In this document: positions 43,267-53,402 of the stretch, in pieces
How positions within the stretch are numbered: position 1 is the first letter of the stretch
How the letters are laid out: each line of letters begins with the position of its first letter
Assembly (NCBI RefSeq): GCF_963678635.1
Contig: NC_087068.1
Location: 28,522,318-28,586,317 of the forward strand
Length of the DNA: 64,000 nt
From: Symsagittifera roscoffensis
Taxonomy: Eukaryota; Xenacoelomorpha; Acoela; Convolutidae
Direction: 5' to 3'
Program-made: the position numbers and the translations under genes
Notes under the pieces: generated by a model
What the model saw: the letters and a program-made list of their open reading frames with translations, nothing else
Database searches by the model: none
Told to the model about the DNA's origin: nothing

Positions 43267-45149
43267 TCCTGTCTCTCCGACAAGTCCTCTTCCTCGAAAT
43301 GCAGCTTCATTACCTCTATCCAGGTATCAATACAGCCATCAGATTCGTCTTTGTAGCATCTTGGTTTCTTAAAGACTCTTCTGGACTTCTCACTGCGTTC
43401 ATTGGTTCTTGATAACCTCGTCAGGAATGTCTCTAAAGACCTGTTCAGGGGTTCAAATGCTGTGGCCATTGCCGTAGCATCCCTTGAGTGTCCCGCTTGA
43501 GTGTCCTCACACCTTGTCGAAGGCTCTGTGTGCGGTGCATCCCTGCAATCCGAATCACCATGAGCGTTTCCCGCTTGGCCCATATGACTCCTCCTCGGGC
43601 TTGTATGCCCCATGTTGCCAGAATCGCTTCTCCCAGTCGCATGTGTGCTTTGCGTTGGTCGTTCGTTCGAGGTTTGTCTGTTCCCCGTTGAACTTGCTCT
43701 ACTGTTCGGGCCCCATTCTGTATTACCCCTTGTGGCATAGCCTGATGAACTGCCCCTGCCTCTAGTGGATCCATGCGTCTTCCTCCTTTGATGTTCATTG
43801 AAGTTCACCCTCGGTTCCCTGCTTGGACCTCCCGAGTTCGGCTCTCCTTCTTTTGGTCCACTCTTGCTGCTTAGTAGCCCGTCCAACCTATCCATGATAG
43901 CCTGAGTTCGCCTCTCCATCATCGCGTCTATCTTTGTGTCAAGAGACCCAAGAGACTGCTCTTGCTGAATTCTTAATTTCTCCATGTCGGCTCTTAAGCG
44001 TAACTCCCTCTGTTCCGCCTCTCTTGTCATTCGCGACAAGTTCCTCGACATATGTTCGTCCGTTCTTTCTTTCAAGCGTTTTTCGCTCCTGTCAACTTCT
44101 TGTCTGTTGCGGTTTATTTCTTCCAGCAGACTTTCTCTTTCAATGTGAACTGCTCTTTCTAGTTCACTCATCCTTATCGACATCTGTTCATTTTGTTCTC
44201 CTAAACTGCCCACTATGTTGTTTAAGGCTTCCTCTAGTGCAGCCCCGTTATCCATGAGTGGCGTCACTAGTGGTGGTGTAACCCTGTCGGTCCCAGGTAA
44301 CTTCGTGCTTGTCGAGTTCCGGGCCTTGACTCTCTGCTTCAACGTCTTTTCATTATTTAATTCTGGATCCATTAACGCGTTGCCAAGCCCTCTGGTTCTA
44401 CTCTCTCCAGGTTGTGGCTCCGAACTTGTCCTAATCGCGAAGTCCTTTGACTGGCCCGGTGTGTTTGCCTCTTTGCTTATCGTTGTCACTACACCAAATT
44501 TGTCCATGGTTCCAGTCTCTCTTCCGACGTGTGCCTCACTCTCCTGGATCGAACTATTGAGGCTGACTTGAGATCCAAAGTCCCCTTGCTCCTCTTCATC
44601 CTCTTCCTCCTGGGACTCACCATCGTTTCCTGCTCCTCCTCCCATGCTGAATGGAAAGATGTTTCCGAAGGTTTTCTTCATTCTTTCTGAGAACGATGAT
44701 GAGGTTGTTTGTTTCCCAGTTCCGCTTGCCATCATAGTGTTGTCTGTCGGAGATCTTCTTGTTGCCGTTACTTCAGTTGAGATGTCGGACAGTTCCGACA
44801 TCTCCTCTCGATCCAATGACCCGGTGGAAGTGGCAAAATCATGGCCTTGTTCTACCGGAGTAGATTCACTCGCCAGCCTTCTGCCTCTCCCTTCCAGGCC
44901 ATTTACTCCCTGGTTGTCGTTCATGGTATGGTCCGTATTGACCTCCACTTCTAACAGTTCTCTTCGCTCTTCTGAGGTCTTCTGACTTCTCGTTTCAACC
45001 ATTCTGCCTGAAACCGTCTCCTCTTTATCGGACCGGGATCGCTTGATCCAATCCACAAAAGGATCGGTCATCGTTTTTCTTTGCTTTTCAGGTATGAATT
45101 TCCTAGAGCTATTACCTCGTTTTGGTATCCTTGACTTGTCTAAACTCAT
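43227..45149 (-). CDS. Element B Gag N-terminal region
   Basis: First 640 codons of the polyprotein, ATG at 45147-45149 (MSLDKSRIPKRGNSSRKF). An acidic, Ser/Thr-rich N-terminus has a small SRSDKEE patch and a MVETRSQK motif similar to MKLRSEKN in A. A long coiled coil runs over residues about 290-400 (LERAVHIERESLLEEIN...). A low-complexity Gly/Ser/Arg region is followed by the SDGCIDTWIEVMKLHFEEEDL block shared with A, which is probably the start of the capsid fold. Stop at 43227 results from a one-base deletion: A reads straight through the equivalent GTALNYVMAK, whereas B has GTA-stop with the same text resuming in the next frame. Confidence 0.85.
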   Translation of the reverse strand: MSLDKSRIPKRGNSSRKFIPEKQRKTMTDPFVDWIKRSRSDKEETVSGRMVETRSQKTSEERRELLEVEVNTDHTMNDNQGVNGLEGRGRRLASESTPVEQGHDFATSTGSLDREEMSELSDISTEVTATRRSPTDNTMMASGTGKQTTSSSFSERMKKTFGNIFPFSMGGGAGNDGESQEEEDEEEQGDFGSQVSLNSSIQESEAHVGRETGTMDKFGVVTTISKEANTPGQSKDFAIRTSSEPQPGESRTRGLGNALMDPELNNEKTLKQRVKARNSTSTKLPGTDRVTPPLVTPLMDNGAALEEALNNIVGSLGEQNEQMSIRMSELERAVHIERESLLEEINRNRQEVDRSEKRLKERTDEHMSRNLSRMTREAEQRELRLRADMEKLRIQQEQSLGSLDTKIDAMMERRTQAIMDRLDGLLSSKSGPKEGEPNSGGPSREPRVNFNEHQRRKTHGSTRGRGSSSGYATRGNTEWGPNSRASSTGNRQTSNERPTQSTHATGRSDSGNMGHTSPRRSHMGQAGNAHGDSDCRDAPHTEPSTRCEDTQAGHSRDATAMATAFEPLNRSLETFLTRLSRTNERSEKSRRVFKKPRCYKDESDGCIDTWIEVMKLHFEEEDLSERQECSALTSNLEGTA

Positions 45150-45925
45150 TCTCTATTTGTCACTTTCCTATGCCTACTCTTGACTCAATTGCTAGAGACC
45201 TTATAGTTTTATTAACAATAATAATGACACAACACAATAAATTTCACCAGATTCTACTAAATAGTGACCACGAATCCCTGTATGTTGTCCGAGTACAGTC
45301 TGTATAAAATTTATTCACACTAGCCGATTATCGGTCAAAGATCTGGAAACTAGCACAATATGATGTTATCAGTCAATTTAAAAGATAGTGTACTCACTAC
45401 CCAATCAAGCACAGTTTAGGTTGATTTAAAATCAAAAACAAAAAATATATATTGACACAATATGAATGTATATAAAAAAAACGTATGTGTCTTGTACTCT
45501 TAGTTGGTCGCAGTACAATAGTCGAACCTGTCTTTTAAAGAAAGAGCTTTCCCTGCTTGGTGCTGCACCAAACAGACAAAACTTTGAAGGCAGTTATTTT
45601 CTCAAGTGGGCGTCTATTGCACCCACCGAGTACTGTGTTACCTATCTGCCTTCGGACTGCCCGAGCTAGACCTACTAAATTCCTCAGGGCAGTCACTTTT
45701 CCCAAAAACGTATTATGTTCCAATCCACACCAATGAGTCACGCTCTTTTTAATTTAGACTTAGTGTCTCGAATATCCGAGTTCGGACCTGTTTTGTGTTA
45801 GTCTGGTTCTTTTTGAAAGGCAAGTTACCAGTGCAGTCACTGATACCTAGCCTGTGTATTAATAACCTAATACCTCTCGCTTTTTAGTCTTTCTTTCGTT
45901 TACCTAAGTCCTTAATAAAATAATA
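45150..45925 (-). other. Element B leader, gag-proximal part
   Basis: Untranslated. A block at 45590-45700 (TTTCTCAAGTGGGCG..., GGACTGCCCGAGCT) has a counterpart in A at 27615-27720 (CTTCTCAAGTGACTG, GGATTGCCCGAGCT). No gene. Confidence 0.5.
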
Positions 45926-46510
45926 CCCCTCCGGATTGGCACAAATAGGACCCTTCCGGACTGTCAGAATATGGACCCCTCCGGATTGGGACCCCTCCGA
46001 GTTAGTTAATAGTAGACCCCTCCGGATTTGGACCCCTCCGAATTAGCAACTATAAGACCCCTCCGGATTCGGACCCCTCCGGTTTTGTGGAAAAGAGACC
46101 CCTCCGGATTCGGACCCCTCTGACTTTGAAAAACTTCGACCCCTCCGGATTGGGAGCCCTTAGCTCTGTCAAAGTAGCTTTTCGTAGTTTTCTTAATTTC
46201 AGCTTGTACCCCTCCGGATACGTTCTGCGTTGCTTTTATGCTGTTTAGAATTAACTGGGAAGGGTATAGGGTCCTTTCCTAGACCCCTCCGGATTGAAGT
46301 TAAGGCACTTATTTGACAATTCACACTAACGGTGAAGGGTCTTATCACTTGCCTAATTTCGACTCTATTATGGTTGTCTTGTGCCTTCAGCCCTCCCTTT
46401 TTGTCTAGAACTGTCCTAAGTTACTTAGTTCAATCGCTATCAACTTTTGGTAGGGGTATAAGGGTTTTTCAGAAAAATTTATAAAACGTGAAGGGTGTAC
46501 CCCTCCGGAT
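45926..46510 (+). repeat. CCCCTCCGGATT array with 42-bp period in the leader of element B
   Basis: About fourteen copies of (G)ACCCCTCCGGATT or variants. From 45971 to 46137 they form five units starting at 45971, 46013, 46055, 46097 and 46137, each with a full motif and a half-similar copy 17 bp later (ACCCCTCCGxxTT). Further single copies lie at 46207, 46283, 46498, 46850, 47325, 47553 and 47586. TCCGGA is palindromic. Confidence 0.85.
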
Positions 46511-48138
46511 TTGTGTAATTTGCTAAAAACAATCTCAAAAATCTTTCTCGCTCGCTTTTTCGAGTAATTCTCTTTCCTACTAGTAAGTTCAGCTAATTTT
46601 TGATCTAATGGTACCAAGATTGACTCGATATGCTCTGTAGTTCCAAAGTTATTAACCAAAACGTCTTTTTTCCAAACTCAAAAATTTTCTCTCTTATAGG
46701 TTCCGCCTAACTTTTTCCGCAAATCTGGTCCTTTCGACCTAAAAATTATTGATCTGAGCTCAGAAGGCCTATACTCTTCTAGTTCAATGCAAAAAACCCG
46801 ATCTAAAACGCTTTTGTAGAAAGAATTTGCGAAAAACTATGCTACCTGGACCCCTCCGGATTGATGAATCCACCAAATCAAACACGTTATGTTCGATTTC
46901 TCTGCAACCCGGAAGGCTTTCGGGTAGCGGGTTTTAAAACTCGTAGATTCACTAGTGGACGTTGTCCGAACAACTATTTTTACTGTCCTAACTCAAAGAT
47001 TTCAAAAAATTTTCTGATTTTATAGTGCTTCTTACTATCAAAAAATGGGAAAATTTGGTTTTTGGTACCAAACTAGTTCCAACCACTTCCGAACTAAAGT
47101 TAACCGGTTCTACTTATTACAGTAGTGCAGTTACGATGTAACACACTAACTTAGCGCTTTTTTCCGTTTCAAAAAATATCGATATCTCAAAAATCGCGAC
47201 TTGTGGGGGGATCAAAATATCGCTATTTTGACCCTAAAAACCGGTCTGTTTTCGTTGTTTTTCACTGAAAAACGATATAAGACTATTAATATAGGCTATA
47301 TAAGTAATAATATTAGTAATACTATACCCCTCCGGGTTTGTTTATTATCCGAATTAAGGTGCTTAACTCGGATATTCGCAGTTCGGTGAAGGGTCACTAC
47401 AGTGCAGCACTGTCGAGCCCCCCACAGATTACTATCTTACTTTTTGTACCAAAAGGGATACAAAACTTGTTAACGATACCCAACAGTCGATTGTTGTTGT
47501 CGTTGAGCCCCTTCTTGTTGCTCCTTGTACTGCTTGCCGGATCGGTCTTCACCCAAGACCCTTCCGAATTGAGCGCAAATCAGCTGACCCTTCCGGATTG
47601 AGCGCAATTTATCATTAACGTGCTTAAATGCTCAAATAACCCTACAGTACAAGCCTCACAAACGGGCCACAAAATTGATCGTAACGATCCTGACTGATAT
47701 AAATGCCTGTAACAACAATATATCTATCAACAACAAACGGGGGGGTTGAATCACATCTTGTCTGGGGGGATGATTTCTACTGATTTTTTACTTTTTTTTT
47801 TTACTGTTTTTGGTTTTTTCGGTTATTTTTTTTTGTTTTTTTGTTTTTCTTGGCTACTATACTATTTTTTGTTTGGTTTTACTTATATCTTTAAGTGTTT
47901 TTGGTCACAAACCACTCAGGGGATGAGGGGTTCATGATTCCCCCCACCCTTCCTGGTTCGTGAATTTTCGGTCTTAACTAGGTTAAAAAACTATTCACGG
48001 TAATCCGGAAGGCTTCCGCGTTCCGAACTACCCTTCCGCCCCGGCAGTTTAGGCCTATTATGGGCGTTAATGTGAGCATCCGCTCGGCGCGGAGTGCTCG
48101 TTAACGGTTCCGCCGGTCATGATGTTATGAAAGAATAA
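46511..48138 (-). other. Element B leader, LTR-proximal part
   Basis: Untranslated. Contains scattered CCCCTCCGGA copies, a T-rich block near 47780-47900 and blocks shared with A in the same order. The short frames (46405-46659 -, 47338-47601 + and others) have no motifs. Confidence 0.5.
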
Positions 48139-48153
48139 CACCCAGGAGCACCA
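48139..48153 (-). other. Primer-binding site of element B
   Basis: TGGTGCTCCTGGGTG on the minus strand, one base different from A's. It starts 12 nt after the end of the 5' LTR, an unusually wide gap. The tRNA was not identified. Confidence 0.65.
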
Positions 48154-48165
48154 TAAAAACATACA

Positions 48166-49098
48166 TGTAACATTCGCCCGGAAGATACATATCGACGGAT
48201 AACAAAACTAAGTCTTAAGACGACTGGCTAGCGTCTAAACAGAGCTTTGCATGTTTTTCACCGTTTCTACCAAGCCAGTACTTTTCGGTGGTCTTTTCCA
48301 ACATCGGGTCGACAAAAACGTTACTGTTCTCCGGCTTCGACCAGAACGCTCAAATTAACTGAATTACATGCAAAAATAGTGAGCTCATGGCTGGGTCTCA
48401 GTATCCGCAGACCACGAGGTCACTCCTTAAAACAGGGCTACTACTTATTATATTACTATTGTTTTTGTTCAGTAGATAAAAATCATCATCTCCATCGAAG
48501 ATGGATCAACCCTTTCCCCCCAACTCTTAGCACCTCATCCTTGTCAAAACTAATCCAAATATCAATTAAATTCAAGTCAGGACATGACAGGATGCTAAAA
48601 GTTCATATGAGTCAATAAAAGTTTTCCGTCCCGAGACCCTTCCGGATTCTTGAATCCAGTGAATCAAGCTCCTTAAGTTCGAATTCACGATAACACGGAG
48701 GGCTGATTTCTTACCCTTCACCGTTGTTCGCAACGGCCTTGCAACTATTGTAGCAGCACAATAGTTGCAACTCGGAACGTTCTCTGTAATTCGTTGTCTT
48801 CTTCTTCAATTTCGATTTCCTCAATTTCGATAAAGTTGTTCTCGTCAGCGCAACTAATGTTGTTGTTGTTTTTTCACTCGTTTTTGTTAAAAATGGCCGT
48901 TTCAGCATTTCTCAGAAATGTGACGTCATCATTCGAATTTTTGAAATTTTAAAATACTAGAATATTCCAGCCTTCACCGTTTGGCTAAACGTTCCAATAA
49001 CGCCCTTAGTTCATAAAAACCACCAATCCGGAAGGCTTACTGCTAAAATTCCAAATTCTGCAGAGATTGCATTTTTCACATTCTGGTCGAATGTCACA
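48166..49098 (-). repeat. 5' LTR of element B
   Basis: 933 bp, same ends as the 3' copy. It contains the extra 10 bp CATTTCTCAG. Transcription would start here and run leftward, away from the CPSF6-like gene 308 bp to the right. Confidence 0.92.
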
Positions 49099-49101
49099 AA
49101 C

Positions 49102-49233
49102 AGACTTATAGGAATGTACACAAAGTTTTTCAAAACTCGCTACAACGAATCAGATACATGCACTTGGCGCATTTTATGCGAATGCAACAACTGTAGAGAC
49201 CTGAAGAAACTTACACTTATAACTGAAAACTAA
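49102..49233 (+). pseudogene. LINE ORF2 C-terminal fragment, right half
   Basis: Continues the frame of 31004-31414: NRLIGMYTKFFKTRYNES, then a Cys-rich end CTWRILCECNNCRDLKK and stop TAA at 49231-49233. The C-x2-C type cluster near the C-terminus is common in CR1/Jockey-like LINEs. The A/T-rich 49234-49370 is probably the LINE 3' tail. Confidence 0.8.
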
Positions 49234-49405
49234 ACTTTGAACAATATAATGACCGGGTTTTATGCGAACCCTTGGATTATATTCCTAAATCCTTTGTTAT
49301 TAATATTATGTTATTATTATACTGTTACTATACTAATGCACTGTTACTATAATAGCGTTTCTTTTTCGTTTCGATAAAAACCATCTGCTTTTTAAGGTTT
49401 ACGAA

Positions 49406-52400
49406 ATGAGCGACGACATTGATTTGTATTCGGATGACCTGGACCCCTCAACTAAAAAAGATGTAAGTTGTCTAATTTTTTTTTGCTGAGCTTGCCACCA
49501 ACTTTGCACTTACACTGGCTAGTTTATTTTAGGCGGTTCCACCAACGACAACTGAAGAGACTGATCTTTATAACGACGTTCTGTCAAGTAGTAATGCCGA
49601 GAGTATGCCAGTTACCACTGAAGTGAAATCGGAACCACAAAGTGAAGCGACAACGACAGTGACAACCAGCTCCTTCAACTCTGCTCCTTCAAACTACAAA
49701 TATGGCCATGGAGGAAGCTGGACAAGACGAGTTTCCTTGTATATCGGAAACTTAACATGGGTTAGTTGGTTGATTATTTTTCATCTTTCAATTTTTGCTA
49801 GTCGGGTTACTTTAAAATTGTTATTTTCAGTGGACTACGGATCAAGACCTTATGGATGCAATTAGAGAACTGGGTGTAATGGATTTGCTAGAAATCAAAT
49901 TTAACGAAAATAGGGTCAATGGACAATCCAAAGGGTCAGTTAGAAGAATATAAGTCTTTAATCGATTTAACAACTTTTATGTGATTATCAATGAATTGAC
50001 ATTAGGTTTTGTATGGCGCATTTTGGATCAGATGCATCAGCTCAACTTCTTCTCGAAAAACTACCGAAACAGTAAGATTTTTTTATAATAAATATTTTTA
50101 GATTTCAATTATATTGTTATTGGCTTACTCGAACTTTGACATTTTCAGTAAAATACAGGGGCAAACTCCTCTGGTAACACCGTGCAATAAACAAAACTTG
50201 ATGCATTTTGAGCAGAAGAAAGGTCGGTATCATTACTTTTTACTTCATTTTTGTTTGGAATTTGTTTCTTATTCTCTGCGCTATTCGTCAAATCCAGGTA
50301 ACAATTCTTCAAGCAACGATTCACATGTTACGACGTCTACAACTTTCCAGACCTCTACCAACGTAGTCAACAATAACATGACCACTAATTCAATGGGATT
50401 TGTTCCTCCAATGTTTCCTCCGATGCCCCCTGGTGCTGGCAGTTAGTTTTTTAGTAGTTTATTTGACTGATTTTGATCCGATTGTTTTTTTTAGTTTCAA
50501 ATATGTTTAATACCGTTTCTTATGTTTCAATTGCAACGCGTAATGATTAAAAAAAAGATTTAATTGAAAATTACTACCACATCTAGTTTTAATCAAAACT
50601 TGGGTTTCAGTGGTCGTCCCGCCCCGAATGCCTCCTATGATGCCAAGTGTAGACATCAAAACATCTGTTGCATCGGCCCCTGCTTTTCCGGGAATGCCAC
50701 CGTTCTTCCCACCTGGGATGCCCCCAATGCCCCCTTTTCCAGGAATGATGCCCCCATTTCTGCCGCCCACTAGTGGGGGACCAGGTGGCACTGCTCTGGG
50801 ATCTCCGAAAGAAGAACGGCGACCTGAAACGTAAGCTTTGGCTTTAGTTGCGACCACTGTGACTATGAGTGGAAGATAATTTTTTATTTTGACCAAGCAA
50901 TATAGACTATCTCAAAAAAGCTAACAGGGGGTCAAGTATGAAAAAGCTTTTTCAGTCTGGTTCGGATTCTTGGTTCAAAAGTTTCCAAAAAGTTTGCAAA
51001 AAAAATTGTGAATAAAACATCCTAAAAACTCTCCTAAGCAGCTCTCGCAGTGTTGGAAAAAACTTTTGTGAATATTTAGGGTTTTTTAACTAAATTAGAC
51101 TTGACCAGAGACTGTACTTTTTAATTTATTTCAAAGTTTTTTCTTCTTCAATTTAAACGTCTATTTAGTTATGGTAACTACTCGTTCTTACCTTATTCGG
51201 CTAATCCAATCACCCTTTCTAGAAAAATACAGGATTATTATACAAAAAATGTTTTTTTTTTCGACTTTGCTATTGGAAATCACTGTGGTCAAAACACTCA
51301 GTGCTACTTGGACAGCTACCAGCTATTCTTGTTGAATTATACTTTCAGTACATTTTCTAATAAAGTCTTAATTAACGGTATGAGAGTCGTGATGATTTTC
51401 TTTTGTTCGTTATTTTTTAGGATAGTCTTAAATTTTGTTCACACTTAAATTTGATTTTTCACAATTTTTCTTTTTGATTTCTAATCAAGTCCAATTCAAA
51501 TTTATTCAACCACAACTGAAGATGGGGCACGATTTGTCATCAAAGCAAACGGACTCTGGGGTTCACGAATTGGCCTGAAAATTTTAAACCCCCATGCCAA
51601 AACATCGCAAAAACTGCTAAAAGACGCATTCACGAAACGCTGAACAACTCAAATATCTGCAAAGAGTTTTAAACGTAGGGCAGAGTAGCTTGTGTCCGCT
51701 GATTTTTGGATGCACCGGTGGAGCTGCTCCGAAAGCCACGCGGACGATGCAGCGGTTAGCCGAAAAACTAAGTGAAAAAAGACAAGACAGCTACCCGGAA
51801 TCGATTAACTGCAAAGATTTAAAATAAGCTTCGCGCTCCTCAGGAGCTCTATACTATGTATAAGGGGTGCAGATCGCTGCGCAAAATTCAATTTATCGAC
51901 AACCCTATAAGCGCCATTGTAGAGGAAGGACGGCTAAGATGAGTTAACATAACGACGATGCAGTTAATATCTGATATATGACTTCATTGATACAATGCTA
52001 CAGTTTGCTGATATATATATGCATTTTTATAACGCTGGTATGGTCCTATCCAGCTTGTGCACTGACCGTAACTAAACGGAAGGGCTTCTTTTGTAATTTA
52101 CCTTTATTTTCAAATTGTGCTCTCCATTTTTGAAAGTGAAAATAGTGCGCAACTTTTTTCCCCGCGAAGCTCAGAATACGCTGCGATTGGATTAGCGTTA
52201 TTTTTAAAAAAGTTTGTTATAAACTAGTCTGAAAATTCAAAGAGCTTGAAGGTTATATTTTTTCTTCGCAGCTTAAAAAAATTCAATCACTTTCATTGAA
52301 TCTTTTTCAGCTCTGTTAGTTGTATTTCAAAAGCTATGTATTGATGTGTATTAATTTTAGACTACTCTGACCATATGTATTAATTTAAAAATACTGTGGT

Positions 52401-53402
52401 CATTTTGGTTCTTTTTTCAGACCTCCACTGACGGAGACAGAGATAGAAGAGATCATGTCTAGGAATAGACAAGTGTCCACCACAGCCATTGCACGTGCAC
52501 TGGCAGATGCGAGTAAGGGAGAGTACGAGGATGCCAGTCAGACTCTGAAGCTGGCCATCAAACTCATCAAGCAGTCTAAAGTGTCGGATGATAGTCGATG
52601 CCAGGTTAGTGCAATGCGGATGTTTTTATGATTGCTCTAATGGTAGCTGCAATTTTCTATTTCCATTGGTTTTGACAAAATCAAAATCCCAGTAAATAGT
52701 TTTGGTAATCTTTGGTTATATGAGATCTGGCTCTTTAAAATTCTGCTGCTGGGATGAGTTATTTGATACCTAATTAAATAGCTCCTTAGAAACTTGGCAA
52801 TCGGATTGCATTATGGTCCGTATAGTTGGTATGTTGAAAATGGGTGAATTTTTATGATGGTAACTTTTGATAAACAAATCATGCTAAAGTGTTTTCCAGG
52901 TGCTGATAACTAGTTTGGAGCAGTGTCTAAGAGGAATCACTCAGAAGTTCTCATCTGAGAGTGGTGGCGGAAGCAGCAGCTCAAAGTCGTTAGTTCTTTT
53001 ACTACAACAATAATACATATACGCCAAACAGAGGTTGACCTTTGACCTTGCGTTTACACGTTTGCAGGATTTTTCTGAAATCGAGGGATTTTTTAAAGGA
53101 AATTTCATGGACAGTATATGAAAAAGATAAAGTCGAAATGAAATATCTGGGGACTGTTTTGTAATTAAATAATGACTCTTATTATAGATATTTTTTATTG
53201 TTGATGTAGGTCTCGTCGGAAGCGTTCTTCCCGCGATGGATCCCCAGAGAGGTCGCGAGGAGAGCGCGAGAGTCGATCGGATAGACGAGAGAGGGAGCGA
53301 AGTGGCGACTACTACAAACGAAGCAGAAGCCGCGATAGATCAGCTAGAGACGACAAGTACGAGCGAAGAGAGAGCAAACGAGACCGAGAGTATCGTCGAT
53401 AG
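49406..53402 (+). CDS. CPSF6: CPSF6-like cleavage and polyadenylation factor (CFIm subunit)
   Basis: Large subunit of cleavage factor Im, which with CPSF5/NUDT21 binds UGUA elements and sets poly(A)-site choice in the nucleus. Ten exons: 49406-49462, 49533-49760, 49831-49934, 50006-50071, 50149-50222, 50298-50441, 50611-50830, 52421-52604, 52900-52988, 53210-53402. All junctions are GT...AG and the total (1,359 nt) is a multiple of three, giving 452 aa. N-terminus: two DLY-D motifs ([17 protein letters not shown]). RRM: RNP2 LYIGNL, then [15 protein letters not shown]1-like KGFCMAHF, then TPCNKQ. Pro/Met-rich middle ([10 protein letters not shown]...GMPPFFPPG). Conserved [19 protein letters not shown] and [16 protein letters not shown] blocks, then an Arg-Ser/Arg-Glu-rich tail ending REYRR. 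Length is a little below vertebrate CPSF6. CPSF7 is the alternative name, but the C-terminus fits CPSF6 better. Confidence 0.93.
51490..51890 (+). pseudogene. Decayed reverse-transcriptase-element C-terminal fragment in CPSF6 intron 7
   Basis: Inside the 1.6-kb intron (50831-52420) one + frame reads [22 protein letters not shown], then [20 protein letters not shown], then [10 protein letters not shown], and shortly after [11 protein letters not shown] with degraded RGCRS. This order matches a C-terminal block I know from RT-bearing retroelement proteins in invertebrates. Stops and indels make it dead. It explains why this intron is far longer than the others. Confidence 0.6.

Larger units (their letters stand above)
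31415..49098 (-). mobile_element. Element B: 17.7-kb Ty3/gypsy-type LTR retrotransposon with extra domains
   Basis: Complete by structure: two near-identical LTRs (31415-32337 and 48166-49098), primer-binding site (48139-48153), 3-kb leader, one gag-pol frame from 45149 to 35557, a third ORF (35161-33326) and a candidate polypurine tract (32338-32350). It is flanked by AAAC at 31411-31414 and at 49098-49101 (one A shared with the LTR end), a 4-bp target duplication. Removing B joins a LINE reading frame without a shift, which confirms the borders. The LTR copies differ by a handful of substitutions and one 10-bp indel, so insertion was fairly recent. Three single-base indels in gag-pol make this copy unlikely to be autonomous. 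Confidence 0.92.

Noticed and set aside
46137-46510. CRISPR array (regular short repeats)
   Set aside because: The context is eukaryotic and inside a retrotransposon leader; repeats are 12-14 bp with variable spacing and no cas genes.
45900-49098. A 3-kb LTR for element B including the CCCCTCCGGATT array
   Set aside because: The second copy (31415-32337) contains only the outer 0.92 kb, the ends of that segment form TG...CA inverted repeats, and it is bordered by a primer-binding site and a target duplication. The array is in the leader.
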